Source: Lactuca virosa (taxonomy: Eukaryota > Streptophyta > Magnoliopsida > Asterales > Asteraceae). Taken from it: 64,000 nucleotides of DNA. Location: NCBI GenBank assembly GCA_928212115.1, contig CAKMRJ010003334.1:17053880-17117879 (forward strand), read 5' to 3'. Below the pieces are notes generated by a model, which saw only the letters and a list, made by a program, of their open reading frames with translations, was not told where the DNA came from and did not search any database. Made by a program: the position numbers and the translations under genes. Below, piece after piece: positions 12,221-24,914 of the stretch (its first letter is position 1; every line of letters begins with the position of its first letter).

Positions 12221-14245
12221 TGTAACACCCATAAAAATCAAGCCAAATTTAAACTTTTAAAAACGTTTCAAAACCATTAATCATTACAAAACTTGTTTGC
12301 AAAATGTATAAAATCATAGTATCCCAAAAACATAAACATAAATATGAGGAGCTGTACGATCACGTCTTTGCCTTCCTGCGATCACCAGATGTACCTGAAA
12401 CAATAAACTGAAACTGTAAGCCCGAGGATTAGTGAGTTCCCCCAAAATATAGATACACTGGACATAACACATATACAAATAACAACATGTACTGGGTCCA
12501 CAGCTTTACAGACTGGATTACCCCTGGGCCCACAGTGTGAGTCTGGATTGCCTTCCGGGCCCGCAGCTCACATCTGGATTGCCACCAAGCCCACAGTACG
12601 AGTCTGGTATGCCCCACCTGGCCCTCAACTCGTATATGGAATGCTCCTGAGCCCACAGTACGAGCCTGGCATGCCCCACCTGGCCCTCAGCTCGTATCTG
12701 GAATGCTCCCGGGTTTGTTGGTTACCGCACGGAGGAGCATCACCTCAACCCACCCCACATAATATGTCGACATATAACACAACTAATGCACATACAAGTA
12801 ATCACATAATAATCCAGGTAGTCCTACAGATCTACCTAACTGGCATAGCAACTAGCATGCAACACTAACTCATACTCAACATACTACCAACTGCTAGGAT
12901 ATCATATCTAATGGGTCGGCCTTGGTGCCTTAGACCCCTTAGTATAGTGAGGTAACTCACCTCGCAAGTAGTGCTGAAGTACCGAAAACCTCTGATCGCT
13001 GTCTCACAGGAAATCCCGAACTATCACATAATAAATACCAAGTCAATACACAACATAACAGTCTTGACTAAGGGTCCACATAATCCATCATGTCCATTCT
13101 CTTTATTGGGCCAAGGCCCAATGCCAAGTCCATAACCTCGAAAGTCCATATGCAAAGACCATTATTGGCCCAATTTACAAAATTGGGCCCAACTCCCTAA
13201 TTGGGTCTAATTCCAAGATCCATTATCAAAACTTGGCCCAAAATATCATATTCATAAGTCCAGCAAAGGCCCAAATCCAACTAGCACATAAACAGCCCAA
13301 AACTCGAAGCCCAAATGTCAAAAGCCCAACAGAGGACGTACGCGGGGCATACTCCTCTGGTATACTAGGCGTACTCGTTCTGATGTTGACCACCATCGGG
13401 GTGGTTGACCCAGTACGCTGGGCGTACTGGATTTAAGCTGGGTGTACGTAATGGTTTGCCAAAATCTTAATAAGTGCTTAATGGCTTAAGCACTTAAACC
13501 AAAACTTCAAAGCAAGTGACCAAATGTGTCTAGTACCCATAAAGTCACGAACTTTATCACTTTGGACGTCCAGAAAGATCTTAATACTTGGTCTTAATCC
13601 ATTAAGACCTTCCTACTCCATGCATGGGACATCTTAAGCCATTGGGACCTCATTTTTATCACTCAAAACCCCTTCATGAGACTATAAGGACAGTTCATTT
13701 CGTCCAAATCACATCATGCACCATCTTGGGACTTTTTGGGACAAGAAATGGTTCTTTATAGCAAAATGGCAAGATCTAAACATATATGCATAAAGTTTGA
13801 AGCTTTTTACCTTCTGGAGCTTCTAGGGCACAAACCAACTTCAGATCTACAAGCTTGATCTTCTTCTCCAACTCCTTGATGCAACACCTTCTTCTTAAAA
13901 CACTCAAGAATCACTCAATAAGCTCACACTCTCAAGGAAATGGCTAGGGTTTGGGGAAAACGACTCTAAGCAGTGGAGGCTGGGGTAAGGGAGGGTTATG
14001 TGCTCATAATGTTGCTTATATAGCCCTCAAACCCTAAATATTAGGGTTTCCTTCTGTCATGAGTACGCCCAGCATACATAAGTGTACTCCCAGCGTACTA
14101 GGGCACACCTAGTATGCTCAGCGTACCCTTATGTACGCGCAACATACTCATCTTAATCCTAAAATTGCAATTTAGCCCTTAGGCTCCTCATGGCTTCACC
14201 CTTCCATCCCCAGGGACTATAAATGACAAATCTTGGGATGTTACA
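12221..14245 (-). mobile_element. Element 2b 5' LTR (2.0 kb)
   Basis: Close copy of 5796-7799 with the same TGTAACACCC/GATGTTACA ends. It keeps the 67-bp repeat (about 12530-12720) and most of the GTACGC-type hairpins. One hairpin that is perfect at 6935-6949 is imperfect here, and one near 14064 has decayed. The ATCAT target copy follows at 14246. Confidence 0.9.
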
Positions 14246-14250
14246 ATCAT

Positions 14251-14893
14251 AACCCTGGAAGCTACGCCTAAAGGTTAATATTGGCAGATGCGCCTAATAG
14301 AGAACATCATAATCCTGGCAGCTGCGCCTAAATAATAATATTGGTAGTTGTGCCTAAAAGATAACATTGGCAGCTATGCCATTGGAAGCGATGGACTTCG
14401 TGCCTATTCCTTAGGACAATTTTTAGGAATGAAAAAATGAAAAATAGATGATTCTTAGGGTAGATCCTTAAGAATAAAGAAGATAATGGGGATGGGTAAT
14501 CGGGTTAATTGTTTGAGGATGAAACCTAATAACTTTATTATTGTGGTTTGAAAATCTTATGTATTCACCAGGTTTCCCAACCTGACCCACTCAGTTTATT
14601 TGTATCACAGGTGTTGATACGAAGCTACATTAAACTGAGAGATTAAAGGAGATGTAAATCACTAGTGTAAAATGAATGTAAGGTCTGTTTATGCTTATGT
14701 TTATGTATTAACGATGACATCCGAAAGTTTTAATATAAACAAAAATACATTTCTTCGGAAATGCTTTAATAAAATATTTTATCATGTTTTCTAGGAGCAA
14801 ATTCCGCAATATTATTATTTAAAATGAATACTCTGATTTTCATATAAGCATAAATAAAATTTTTAAAATGACCGTGAATTTGGGGATGTCACA
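14251..14893 (+). mobile_element. Element 2 5' LTR, second part
   Basis: Continues the interrupted LTR after element 2b. It starts with more CAGCTGCGCCTAA minisatellite, then unique A/T-rich sequence, and ends GGGGATGTCACA at 14893, next to the primer binding site. This terminal 0.6 kb has no counterpart at the 3' LTR, which is truncated before reaching it. Confidence 0.85.
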
Positions 14894-14894
14894 G

Positions 14895-14907
14895 TTGGTA
14901 TCAGAGC
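14895..14907 (+). other. Primer binding site, element 2
   Basis: TTGGTATCAGAGC one base after the LTR end, complementary to initiator methionine tRNA. It shows that element 2 is transcribed on the plus strand. Confidence 0.9.
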
Positions 14908-15300
14908 ATTAGTTTAAGCGAACTAGGAATTTGTAGGATTTCTAAACTTAAACTTAGAATGCTAAGCAATGATTGTGAGATGAGTGTATGCTATATTTTG
15001 GGAGTATGCCTGAATAGACACATGCACTAGCTTATTTAGGGGAGATGCCTAAATTACTTTTATGCGCTAAATGATTTGTGATGCTTTATGATGCTATCGT
15101 TTGATCGGATCTATGGTCTGTTGCTGACCAGATCTGGAAACTTTATGTATTCAAATTTCTAAACATTTAATTACGGTATTAGAACCGGCATGTAACTTTT
15201 CGAAAAGATAAGGAGATTTATACGTCTATCGTAAATAAAGCTTTCCTATCTAAATTCTCGTCACTGCACACCGAACGTCTGAACTGGTGTATAGATCGAC
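14908..15300 (+). mobile_element. Element 2 5' leader
   Basis: About 390 bp between primer binding site and gag start with no significant frame or repeat. Confidence 0.5.
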
Positions 15301-16526
15301 ATGGCAAGAACCCGAAGCGGATTCGGAAACACTAATGGAAATGTTAATTAACGGCCTATGATTGAGTGTGCACCAGAAGTAGCAGCTGCACCTGAGCCAA
15401 TCACTATGGCAGGAGTACAAGAAATCATTCAAATGATGTTGAATCTTCATATGGAAGAGACAATGTGTCTACTTCAATAGAATAGGTATGAACCTACTGT
15501 TCCTGTTGAACAACCTGAACTGAATGAAGGTCAGCCAGAAGAAGAAAACTATAGTAGAACTCTTGGCCGAAATGAACCGCCAGTGGTTAGGAGAAATAAC
15601 AAAGACGAAGGAATTGAAAGAAGCGGATGCAAATACAAAGACTTCACGACTTGCAAACCATCAACTTTTACTAGGAAAGAAGATCCTATCGGAGTTATGG
15701 ACTGGATCTCTGAAATGCAGCTAGCTTTCATAACGTGTGGTTGCAAGGGCAAGCTACAAACCACTTATGTCATGCGTCAGTTTAGAGGTGGTATTGTTCA
15801 CTGGTGGAACACTTTGGGGAAGACCATAAGCCCCAATGAAGCACTACAACTGACATGGGAAGAGTTCTTGGTCCACTTTAAACGCAAGTTCTGCTCAGCC
15901 CAAAACATGATGAACTAGAAAACCAATTTCTAACATTAAAGAAGGGCAACATGTCCATTGACGAGTATACCAATGCTTTCATAGACAAGATGGAGTTTGC
16001 TTTGCGCATCGTCCCAGACGAACTAACAAAAGTCGATAAGTATACGAAGAGACTACCATGAGAGTATGTTGTGCCAGTACGCCAGGCACCTACTCTTGAG
16101 GCGACTATTTGGGTTGCTAAGTCTGTCGAGGAGATGATCAAGAGTAGAGCCGCCAACAAGGTTGAAGTTGGAAAGAAGAGAGAGTTTGAAGGATCTTCAA
16201 GGTCCAAAAACAAGAGCAATTTCTCGAAGTCTGGTTCGAAGAAGTTCGGAGGTGAAGCAAGATGGTGTGATAATTGCAAGAAGAAACACTTTGGAAAATG
16301 TGGCGAGGAGGTGACATATTTCACGTGTGGAAAGTCTGGGCATTACGTGAATGAGTGTACATTCAACAAAAGGGTTTGTTACGGATGTAATGAATAAGGT
16401 CACTTCAAGCAAGACTGCCCAAATAGTAAAGGAGCTACAAAGCCAAATGCATCGCCAAATCCAAAGGAAATAGCATTCCAGATGATCCTCGACGAAGCAG
16501 GTGACAATGCAAGGAATCAAGAGTGA
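15301..16526 (+). pseudogene. gag: Element 2 gag pseudogene (Ty3/gypsy type)
   Basis: ATG at 15301 opens MARTRSG, a common start in this gag group. A basic N-terminal tail leads to the CKYKDF motif (about 15628) and a capsid domain with the WW pair at about 15802. The C-terminus has three zinc-knuckle segments: CDNCKKKHFGKC; FTCGKSGHYVNEC with its first Cys changed; and CYGCNE followed by a stop and GHFKQDC. In-frame stops occur at 15349 and 15478. A frameshift at about 15912-15916 is followed by further stops at 16059 and 16395. Several stops fit single C-to-T or G-to-A changes (for example Trp to stop at 16059). No pol follows, so this is a gag-only, TR-GAG-like element, now dead. Confidence 0.85.
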
Positions 16527-17285
16527 GGACTTTATATCCAAAGATCAAGATATGAAGTAGCCATGTGGATAGTATCATGTGGTGTAGCCTATTAGAGGCA
16601 TAGTATAGGTTGAACTTGAACATCTATGTAATCGTTTCAAGAAATAATATAAAGCTTTGTTATGTTATTCGATGTGTTAAATGACTATGTGAAATTCTTG
16701 TATGGTGACTTGGAAAACTGTGAGACAATACTTGGGACGAGTATGAGTAGGTTTGAATGGTATTAGAGGCCTATACTACCGGAAGCACAGGACTTGCACT
16801 TAGATCAGGGAAAGTCACAAGGTTACCAAGGCGCTAGTAATTTATTCTGTTTTGTTCATGCATGTCGTTACCATCGTTTTGGTAATGACTAAGAATATGA
16901 TCGTTATTCTGACCCTAATGTTCATATCAAATCGAGTCCGACTAAGATAAGTATGTTACGTGGTTTAGAGAACCAAGTTTGACGTAGGTGCAAGATCAAG
17001 CAACTAATCTTAAGAAGTAAACAACTAATCTTAAGAAGGAGCATGAGTCTCCAATAAGGATTTATTTTGTAACACGAAGGGTACGATTGAAAGTCTAACA
17101 TAGCATTAAGAGCAGGTGCAAGATCAAGCATCACCAACAGCCAAGAAGTCCAACAGTTAGATACTCATTTGAAAGGACACAAGAGTTACGATTATTACCT
17201 AGGATGAAAAGATAACGTATGGAGTCATTATACAAGCCCTGTTTTTTATGATTCTGGGACGTAATCATCCTAAGGGGGAGATAAT
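16527..17285 (+). mobile_element. Element 2 3' non-coding region and polypurine tract
   Basis: No enzyme domains. An imperfect direct repeat of CAACTAATCTTAAGAAG occurs at about 16999 and 17022. The segment ends in TAAGGGGGAGATAAT, the polypurine tract directly before the 3' LTR at 17286. Confidence 0.75.
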
Positions 17286-18329
17286 TGTAACGCCTGCAGA
17301 TTCGGGCTAGTCAATTTAGAGACAATAAGCATCAAAAATGACTTTTTGATAGAAGATTATTTAGAATAAATAATCTTAACCAAGTTATAGTATATGTCAC
17401 AAGGGTTCCGTACATATAAAGAACGCTGAAATCCGACTTATAACGAAGAAGTTATGACACGACGAAGTTTTGCGACAAAATCGGCACGACGTTGTGTGAC
17501 GTAAAAAGTGAGTTTGCGATAAAATACTTTTTAGCCTTAACGATCTATACGGAAGTCGTAGTATACGTTAAACCGAGAGCGTCCATAAAAAGAACGTCCA
17601 AAACTGACTTCGTATGAGGAGGTTATGATTTTTCTAAGATTTAGCATATCAGTGCACAACCCGGAAATCGAATTTTAGATCAGTCAAATTTTAGCCAAAA
17701 TGATCCAAATGAGGATTGAAGGTCTCATTAATAGGAGTTCAACGATAAAAAAGAAGTCGAAAACGGAGTCTGTATGTAGAAGTTATGAATTTTACACGGT
17801 TGTTAACAGTGTAATCTTCTCAGACTGTTAAATTTATGATCGGTCGAGAGTTAGCTGATGGGATCAAAAAGAAAGTTGTAGATCTTGTCAATACCTACGC
17901 GTGGATATAAAGAACGTTAAAAAACGGAGCTTGTATGCGAAAGTTATGAATTTTTAAGATTGACTGTTTTACCTGCGTCCAGCGCCACATGTCAGCACCA
18001 GACGAAGCCTTGGAGCCTACGCAAGGTCACGACGTGAATCACCCCCAAACAACCTATAAATAGAGGCGTAAATCATCCATTTTCTTCACACCTTCACCCT
18101 TCTTTCTCTCTAAATACTCCAAACCTATCCCTCCCCTTCCCTAGCACTTCCTAAGTGTTAGAGGCGAGTCTTAGAGCACCAGAAGGCTTCGAGAAGAAGA
18201 GCTTTCGGATCGGAAGATCTGCCCCCGCAGAGCCCGGTTCCTAGCCAAACCTCCTAGTAAGTGAGTTATGCTTACCCTACTTTAAGTATAGCTTATGTTT
18301 AAGTTCAGTATCGTTATTATGAACTTATA

Positions 18330-18382
<53 letters not shown>

Positions 18383-19213
18383 AATATAATATACAAAGTG
18401 TTATTATAATATCTTTTAACTACTTGCGGTACGGGGAATCTGGTTTGAAGGGCCGCATATGGTTGTTGGATTTCAGAAGTGTTGTAATGCCAGAATGGTC
18501 CTGCCCTCCGGTGTTTCATGTATGGCCCCTGTCTGTACATAGTGGTTGAAAAGTATTGTTTAACACTTATAAAACAATATCGCTCGTAAATAGTCGCAAT
18601 AAATATTAGACTAAAATCTGACGGTAATGATACTAGGTTTCGTCGAAGGAAAATAGAATTGTTAGAAGCGAAGCGCTGCCCGAGTTTGGAATCGTCACTT
18701 TAACAAGTGTGTGCATAGTTAGTTTCATCTTACACATAGATATGAAGTATTTAATATAAATTACGTGATATGTGTGCATATTATTTGTGTCCTTGATATC
18801 TATGTTGTATGAACAAAATATACATGTTTTATTTGATTTAATCTGTATATGTCTTTCATACCTATAAAATTATTGGGTGAAGATGGGTAGATGAATGATG
18901 AGAGATGAAAGATGATATAGATGAACATTGGAAGCCATGGACTTAGTTCCCTATAGATTAACATTGGCAGCTGCGCCACAACCTGTAGATGTTTTTGAGC
19001 TACAATGTACTCTAAAGATCCTAGCAGCTGCACCTAAAGGATAATATCGGCAGCTGTGCCTAATAAAGAACATCATAACCCCGACAGCTGCGCCTAAAGG
19101 ATAATATCAGAAGCTGCGCCTAATAGAGAACATCATAACTCCGACAATTGCGCCTAAAAGATAATATCGACAATTGCGCCTAATAGAGAACATCATAATC
19201 CTGGCAGTTGAGC
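17286..19213 (+). mobile_element. Element 2 3' LTR, truncated at its right end
   Basis: Begins TGTAACGCCTGCAG after the polypurine tract. From 17488 it matches 4132-5795 and then part of the minisatellite at 14246-14360. It stops at about 19213 inside the CAGCTGCGCC-type minisatellite and joins copia pol sequence without a target duplication, so about 0.6 kb of LTR is missing. It contains the TA microsatellite (about 18335-18377). Confidence 0.85.
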
Positions 19214-19713
19214 CTAACGCGGTCATAGATTACTGAATTGGATTGTGAGAGATCGCAATTGAACTTTGAGAATCAGAGTAGATAGGAATTTTTTGAAATC
19301 GGTAACCATAGTCCAAATGCTAAGATTTCATCCATAGAACTTGTAAGGTATGGCTTGCAGCAGCAATATATTCGACTTTAGTTGTTGAAAGAGTGATACA
19401 TATTTGTTTCTTGGATGACCAGCTAACCAATCTTCCACCTAGAAATTCACAGCCATAAGATGTTCTTTTTCTATCAAGTTGAAGTCCTCCATAGTTTGAA
19501 TCGGAATGGGCTTGAAGAAGGAAACTTTCATTTGCATGGTACCAAATTCTGAGGTGCTTGGTTCCTTTCAGATATCGGAAGATTTTCTTGACAGCCAAAA
19601 AATGAGACATCTTCGGATTAACCTAGAATCTAGCACACAGACATGTAGAGAACATGATGTTCGAATGAATTGCAGTGAGGTAGAGTAGCGATCCAATCAT
19701 TCCCCAATACTTA
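19214..19713 (-). pseudogene. Ty1/copia pol fragment: RNase H end
   Basis: The minus strand encodes the end of a copia polyprotein. It runs from the segment resembling GSLLYLTA (about 19690), through the RNase H core with SDSNYGG and TKVEYIAA (within 19320-19610), to IPIYSDSQSSIAISHNP (about 19230). It continues the reverse transcriptase fragment at 27393-28085; the two halves are separated by element C. Both outer ends are truncated, so no LTRs of this element are in the window. Confidence 0.85.
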
Positions 19714-20464
19714 TGTTGGGTTTTAGTATACTACAACATCCTATGGTGCACATACAACCCTAAATACCTTGGATCTATGTTTTCTCTATTATACATGCAA
19801 ATATGAAGTTTCCAAGATATTACCCTATACTAGCATACAAATATCATATACTTGGGTAATAAAATAGATAGAATACATACCTTTTTTTTATGTAACTTGT
19901 CTTCATGAAGCTTGAGTGCCTAGTGCCCCAAGTGTGACACCTCAAATGGTTCACACAACACCATGAACACTTGGAATAACCTTGAGAATAAGGATACTTT
20001 GGTTCTCTCTAGTGAAATCGGCCTTGCCCTTTTGTGTACACACACTAGTGCCCATTTCACCAACCAAGGACATCTTTATATAGTGTGGAGATTAGGGTTA
20101 AACCCTAATACCCATGACCTTTCATTTCATATGATCCATGGGTTAAACACTCCATGGACTATCCATGAAAGCTTAGCCCAACCTAAATGAACTTGGCCCA
20201 TCACACACATATATCTTAGAGTCCATATTTAATTAGTTCCTTTTGATCACTTAATTAATTATAAATTAATTCTTGATCAATACTAATTAAATAATATGAT
20301 TATATATTAATATATTAGAAATAATATATTAATATAAATCACTAGTATCCTTTTTCCTCATCTTGTCTATCCAATTGTCCCGATGCCATGCAACCCAAAT
20401 GGACCATGCCGGGTCGGGTCAAGTCTTACCAATTATAGTTATGGACTTAGACATTAATCCAACA
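19714..20464 (-). mobile_element. Element C 3' LTR
   Basis: 751 bp, differing from the 5' copy by roughly a dozen changes by eye, most of them single-base indels in homopolymers. A weak polypurine tract (GTCTCCCAGTTGG on the plus strand) adjoins at 20465. Confidence 0.85.
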
Positions 20465-23400
20465 GTCTCCCAGTTGGATAAGTCTAAAACTATTATTGAG
20501 TATGACTTCAAAAACCAACTGGCAATCGTAGCTCTCAAAAGCTTATGTCGAACTCTGACCTTGCCGATGAACTCTGACCTTTGTCAATGACTTGTCCATT
20601 AGATAAGGGATCATATATTCCTCCATTCTAGATATCATATGGACTGAGACATGGATTATCAATCATTCTCTCTGTCCATTTGTTGTTTCCCGATTTCCGA
20701 TTTATGATGACTGACTGATTGAACAAATCAAATCAGTCCTGGCTTGGCCAAGCACTCACATGTGTCATCGCTAAATCATCGAGGGGCCCACAGATATCGC
20801 TTTTATCCCGAAGGTAAAAGGAATGGATAAACTTCGACTCGTATGGCTTGTTCTACTACTTGTTGAATCATACACAAAGGCACGTTTTATAACATCGAGT
20901 TACCAATGCATTTTCGTGCAATCAATGTATAACCAACTCATATCTCTAGGTTTTAAGAATATAAGATATTATCGTCTCATGATCACTCGTGATAAAATCC
21001 ATGAAGTGATTCAAATGAGCGTGGGTTGAATCCAATACTCAGAACTTATGAGCACTCATGAGTGTTGTAGCACCGCTTTGTCCAACATCTTAGACCTCTA
21101 CAAGCCAACCCATGACAGTCTTGATTCATATCTACTTCCAACATATGACCGACTGTGGATAGTTTGAATAACTTAGTCATTCAGGAAGAATGACCTAGTT
21201 TATTCTGGAAGTCAAAACATGCAAAATGAAACACAAGAATAAATGAATCAAATATGGTATCAAACCCTATGAATATAAATAGACCACTTTTATTTATCAC
21301 CATACTGATTATTCATTATTTCATTGTTTCGGTTTTATCAACTTTATACCTGAATTAAAAATACTAGTTGTCCCATGCTCCAAGCATGTACACTATGTTT
21401 TTCTAAACAATAGCTTTGCCATACACCAAGTATGCACTCTATGTTTGTCTATGATCCTTACTTTGTGAAATAAACCAATTGAACATAATTTCAATGATTC
21501 TAATTTCACACTCCCAAATCCTTATCGAAAAATGTGAGAATTTCAAATTTCTATCATTTATCAAAATCTGTTTAGATTTTAAACTTATATGCACTGACCA
21601 TCCTGTAATGAATATGTACAAAGTTACAAAGACTTGTCAACAGTCATTATAAGGTATTCCAATGGAGATCAACTCCATGGAAACTAAGTCTCATATTCAA
21701 AGTACATTGCTTTGGACATGCTTCTTGCATTAAGTTTTCTAATCTTACACAGATAACTTCCACCTATGGAGACAACTCCATATTCTCATTTTGACTATCA
21801 CTTCTGAACAAGAGATGCCTCTTTTCAGAATATGTCAATATGGTCCTTCCAAAATTAGCACTATACTTCCAACTGTCCCTGAGCAACCAATCTTTGGTAA
21901 ACCTCAGATTGTCCTCGACAATTGCTTAATCATTTTAGTCATATCCAATTCTAGACCTTTTCCCTTCTTAATGCCTCTGGGCATTTGGAAAAATTTAGAA
22001 ATGAAAAATATTATAGCACATGCAATCGATCCTGTACCCAAAGCAAATGGTACACGATTCATGATGTCTCACATAAGGACATGATTCTAGACCAGTCTTT
22101 TGCTACAATATTTTTATTTGCCATGTTTTCAAAATTTGACTATGAAGAGGGATGCCGTAATCATAATCGAATTTTGAGAACGCAATATATAGAATTTCCT
22201 TAAGTTGAACCAATCCAACATGAAATTCATATATATATTCTTGACTAAAGATGATTAAGGTCTCAATCTAAGCCTTTAGAACTGAAATGAAGTATATCCT
22301 CTCCCTTAATTATAGCAAAACAACTTTTTCAATCCCTGCAGCCTCACGAATTGAAACTTTTGTTTTCTATAATTAACATTGCTAACTTGCAACACTAACA
22401 ATAATTATCATGCTCCCACTAACATGATGATTATTAGCATAACACTTATGCTCCCACTAGCTTTGACATGTACTCAGAAATCAGCTGGACTTCTAGAAAT
22501 CAATACTTTATTGACTTTCTTACCAAAGTTCAGATTTCTGATACGAGATGCTTTGATAAAACTTTATCAAAATCATACACTTTTCCTTAGATAGCATGCA
22601 TGTGTGTCTAAACAATTTCAGAACTATGAAAAGGGATGCCGTAATCATAGTCTCAATTGTTTAGACTTTTGCCATCTGCTTCAAATCTACTTGGTGGAAG
22701 TGTTTCCTCACCATCATTTTCATGAATCGGAGAGAAACCTTATGACCCTTATTTTTATGGTGTATGTGTTCTTATCCATGTGAATCGTCAAAACCATAGT
22801 CACAAGACAAGGATAATGACAAATCCAAACTCATATGGACTGAACTTATGCAATCTTAACTTCTTGCCACCTGGCAGTACAGGGTCTGCCATTGCTTCCA
22901 AGTTGTTATGCAACCAATTGAGAACTTTCAGAACTCCTATGCAAAGCCAACTTTAACTGGAATGGGCACAGAATATGTCAACACGATAGGTTATAAACCT
23001 CAAGTCGTGTGCTAGTGAAGAACCTCAGGTTTTATTCTTGATTAGTTCTTGAAATTCTTTTTAGGATCTAAGACTCCCACTGTCCTCTTGACATATAAGA
23101 CTATCTTGCCAAATATTCAAGAGATAGTGCGGATTCTTTATCAAGACAAACACTTCACACAATTGGCCTTAGTTGGTCTTTGTTTTATCCAAAACATCAC
23201 AACTTACCAATTTCAAATGAACAAGAGTAGGACACTTTTACTCTTACATTTGACAAGTGTTTTAAACCTTTCTTTAAGATATGTCACTCAAGTTACAATC
23301 TTGGAGTATGACTCTAAGAATTGTTTTGGAACGAAGTATGACTCATCTTCCTGATCTAACCATTTCAACAATTCATGACTCCTCTTCTTAGTCATAAGAA

Positions 23401-24156
23401 TGCACTAAGATGACCTTTAGAGGACTAATTGTGATAAGATTTCTAAATCATTAAGATGATCACAAACATGATACTAAGGTACTCTCCCATCTTTTCAGAT
23501 TTGAGAAACTTTTATCTTTCTGCCTAATTTGATTCTTCCCATTCGTTCTGCCATACATTGAGACTTTTCCAATGTTTCAGAATTATACTTAAACTTGTAA
23601 GTATAACCATATTTACTAAACTTTAGTAAACAAATAGTCTTAACGATATTGTGGTGGACATGACCAGTGCACAAGAATGTGTACTCGATCCCTTTAGTCC
23701 TTCACTTGACTCACACATCCATGTGAACAAGTAATTAGTCTTGATTTTCCAATGCTTGAAAGTTCTCATTCATCATACTATTCAACTTGCATGATTCCAA
23801 GTTTCGGTCCAATTGAAACTTGGGCGATGAGGAACTTTCCTGATTTGGTAAATTTAGACACTACCACAAATGAAAGAATCAAATCCATTTTCCAATATTG
23901 CTGTCAGTGGAATCATTTAAGCAACAATTTTCCACAAATGCCATTGTAAGGATACTTCAAATAAATAAAATTAAACAATTTTCTTTTATTTTAAAACTTT
24001 GCGGAAAAACTTATCCTTACAATCAACATGGAAAATTGTTGTTATCTATTCCTTAGCAATATATCATAACTTCTTAAGCAACTGCTCAAAATTCTGATGC
24101 GATCGAAATCCACCTTCGCGATCAGAATCAGCATATACTTCCTTTAAGATTTCTCT
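20465..24156 (-). mobile_element. Element C internal region without enzyme genes
   Basis: 3.7 kb of A/T-rich sequence without reverse transcriptase, integrase or protease motifs. It carries small hairpins with repeated loops (ATGGAG-loop-CTCCAT at about 21664 and 21766), two copies of ATGCTCCCACTA (about 22410 and 22450), and two conserved-loop hairpins (22131-22175 and 22606-22666). A stretch at about 23880-23950 on the minus strand may be a decayed zinc knuckle, but I cannot support it firmly. Confidence 0.55.
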
Positions 24157-24914
24157 CTATTCTTTGATTCTTAAAACATCAACATGTGACCCAGTCACAT
24201 CATGTAATGAGGATCTCAGAATACAACTTAACAGAGTTAGATAATGGGCTCTACCTGATGTAGAGTCAAACTTATTGACTTTAACATCCTTAGTTAAATT
24301 TGGCAGCTTTGCAATAAACGCCCCTTTCTTTGGAAAAATAAACATATGGACCCTTTGGTAATGGGACTATCTCATACTTAGCCTTTCTCTTTACCATTTG
24401 GTCAACCGGGTTGACTATGGCCAATCCCTTTCCATTGGGAAGAGAATGTTTTTTCTGGATTTCCAGTGTCACCATTGTCATTGTCCATAAAGTTTTTGGG
24501 AAGTTGATCTTCTAATCAAATTTGCTTTACTATCGTTCCAAATCATTGCTGATTCAGCAGCACCAAGCAAATAGATATGATCATTAAGGTTCATGTCATA
24601 GTCTGTTTCATAGTAGTCCCAAAGGAACTCACTATGTGACTTAGAAAGTGATTGAACATCCAACTTTCTCAAGACTTTGACACCCAACTCTCCCGGCTTG
24701 TCAATATGTGACTTCATCTCTAAGATGTGATCACACATAGACCTTGCTTCCCATTAGGGCTTGAGTGACCTTGAACTTGTGGGTTAGGGAGAATAATTGG
24801 AGGAGGTGGAGGAAGTAAAGTTCCAAGAGATTTGGGAAGATCATAGATGTCTGAACTAGACATCTTTGGGGAGATATTCAAGATAGTTGATCTAAAGTCC
24901 TTAATAACACCCAA
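24157..24914 (-). pseudogene. gag: Element C gag relic (Ty1/copia type)
   Basis: Minus-strand frames at 24720-24914, 24478-24738 and 24157-24481 together resemble a copia gag. They show an N-terminal segment with SSSDIYDLPKSLGTLL and a proline run, then LEMKSHIDKPGELGVKVL, the helix typical of the family's capsid region, then LGAAESAMI. Frameshifts separate the pieces and the zinc knuckle is not recognisable. It would have formed particles with enzymes supplied by a partner; it is now inactive. Confidence 0.65.

Larger units (their letters stand above)
5796..14245 (-). mobile_element. Element 2b: complete non-autonomous gypsy-type LTR element (gag only)
   Basis: An 8.45-kb element on the minus strand, flanked by perfect 5-bp target duplications ATCAT (5791-5795 and 14246-14250). 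Its LTRs are 5796-7799 (3') and 12221-14245 (5'). The primer binding site is 12205-12217 and the polypurine tract lies just inside the 3' LTR at 7801. The only coding content is a damaged gag; no protease, reverse transcriptase, RNase H or integrase is present. This matches the 'terminal repeat with gag' (TR-GAG) class, which depends on a partner for enzymes. The uninterrupted site can be read in element 2's other LTR at about 19065-19080. Confidence 0.9.

Noticed and set aside
14895..14907. tRNA-like sequence TTGGTATCAGAGC here and at five other sites
   Set aside because: These are primer binding sites complementary to the tRNA 3' end; no cloverleaf can be formed, so no tRNA gene.
21791..24000. 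Several plus-strand frames in element C interior
   Set aside because: Short, antisense to the element, with no family motifs; treated as chance frames in A/T-rich DNA.
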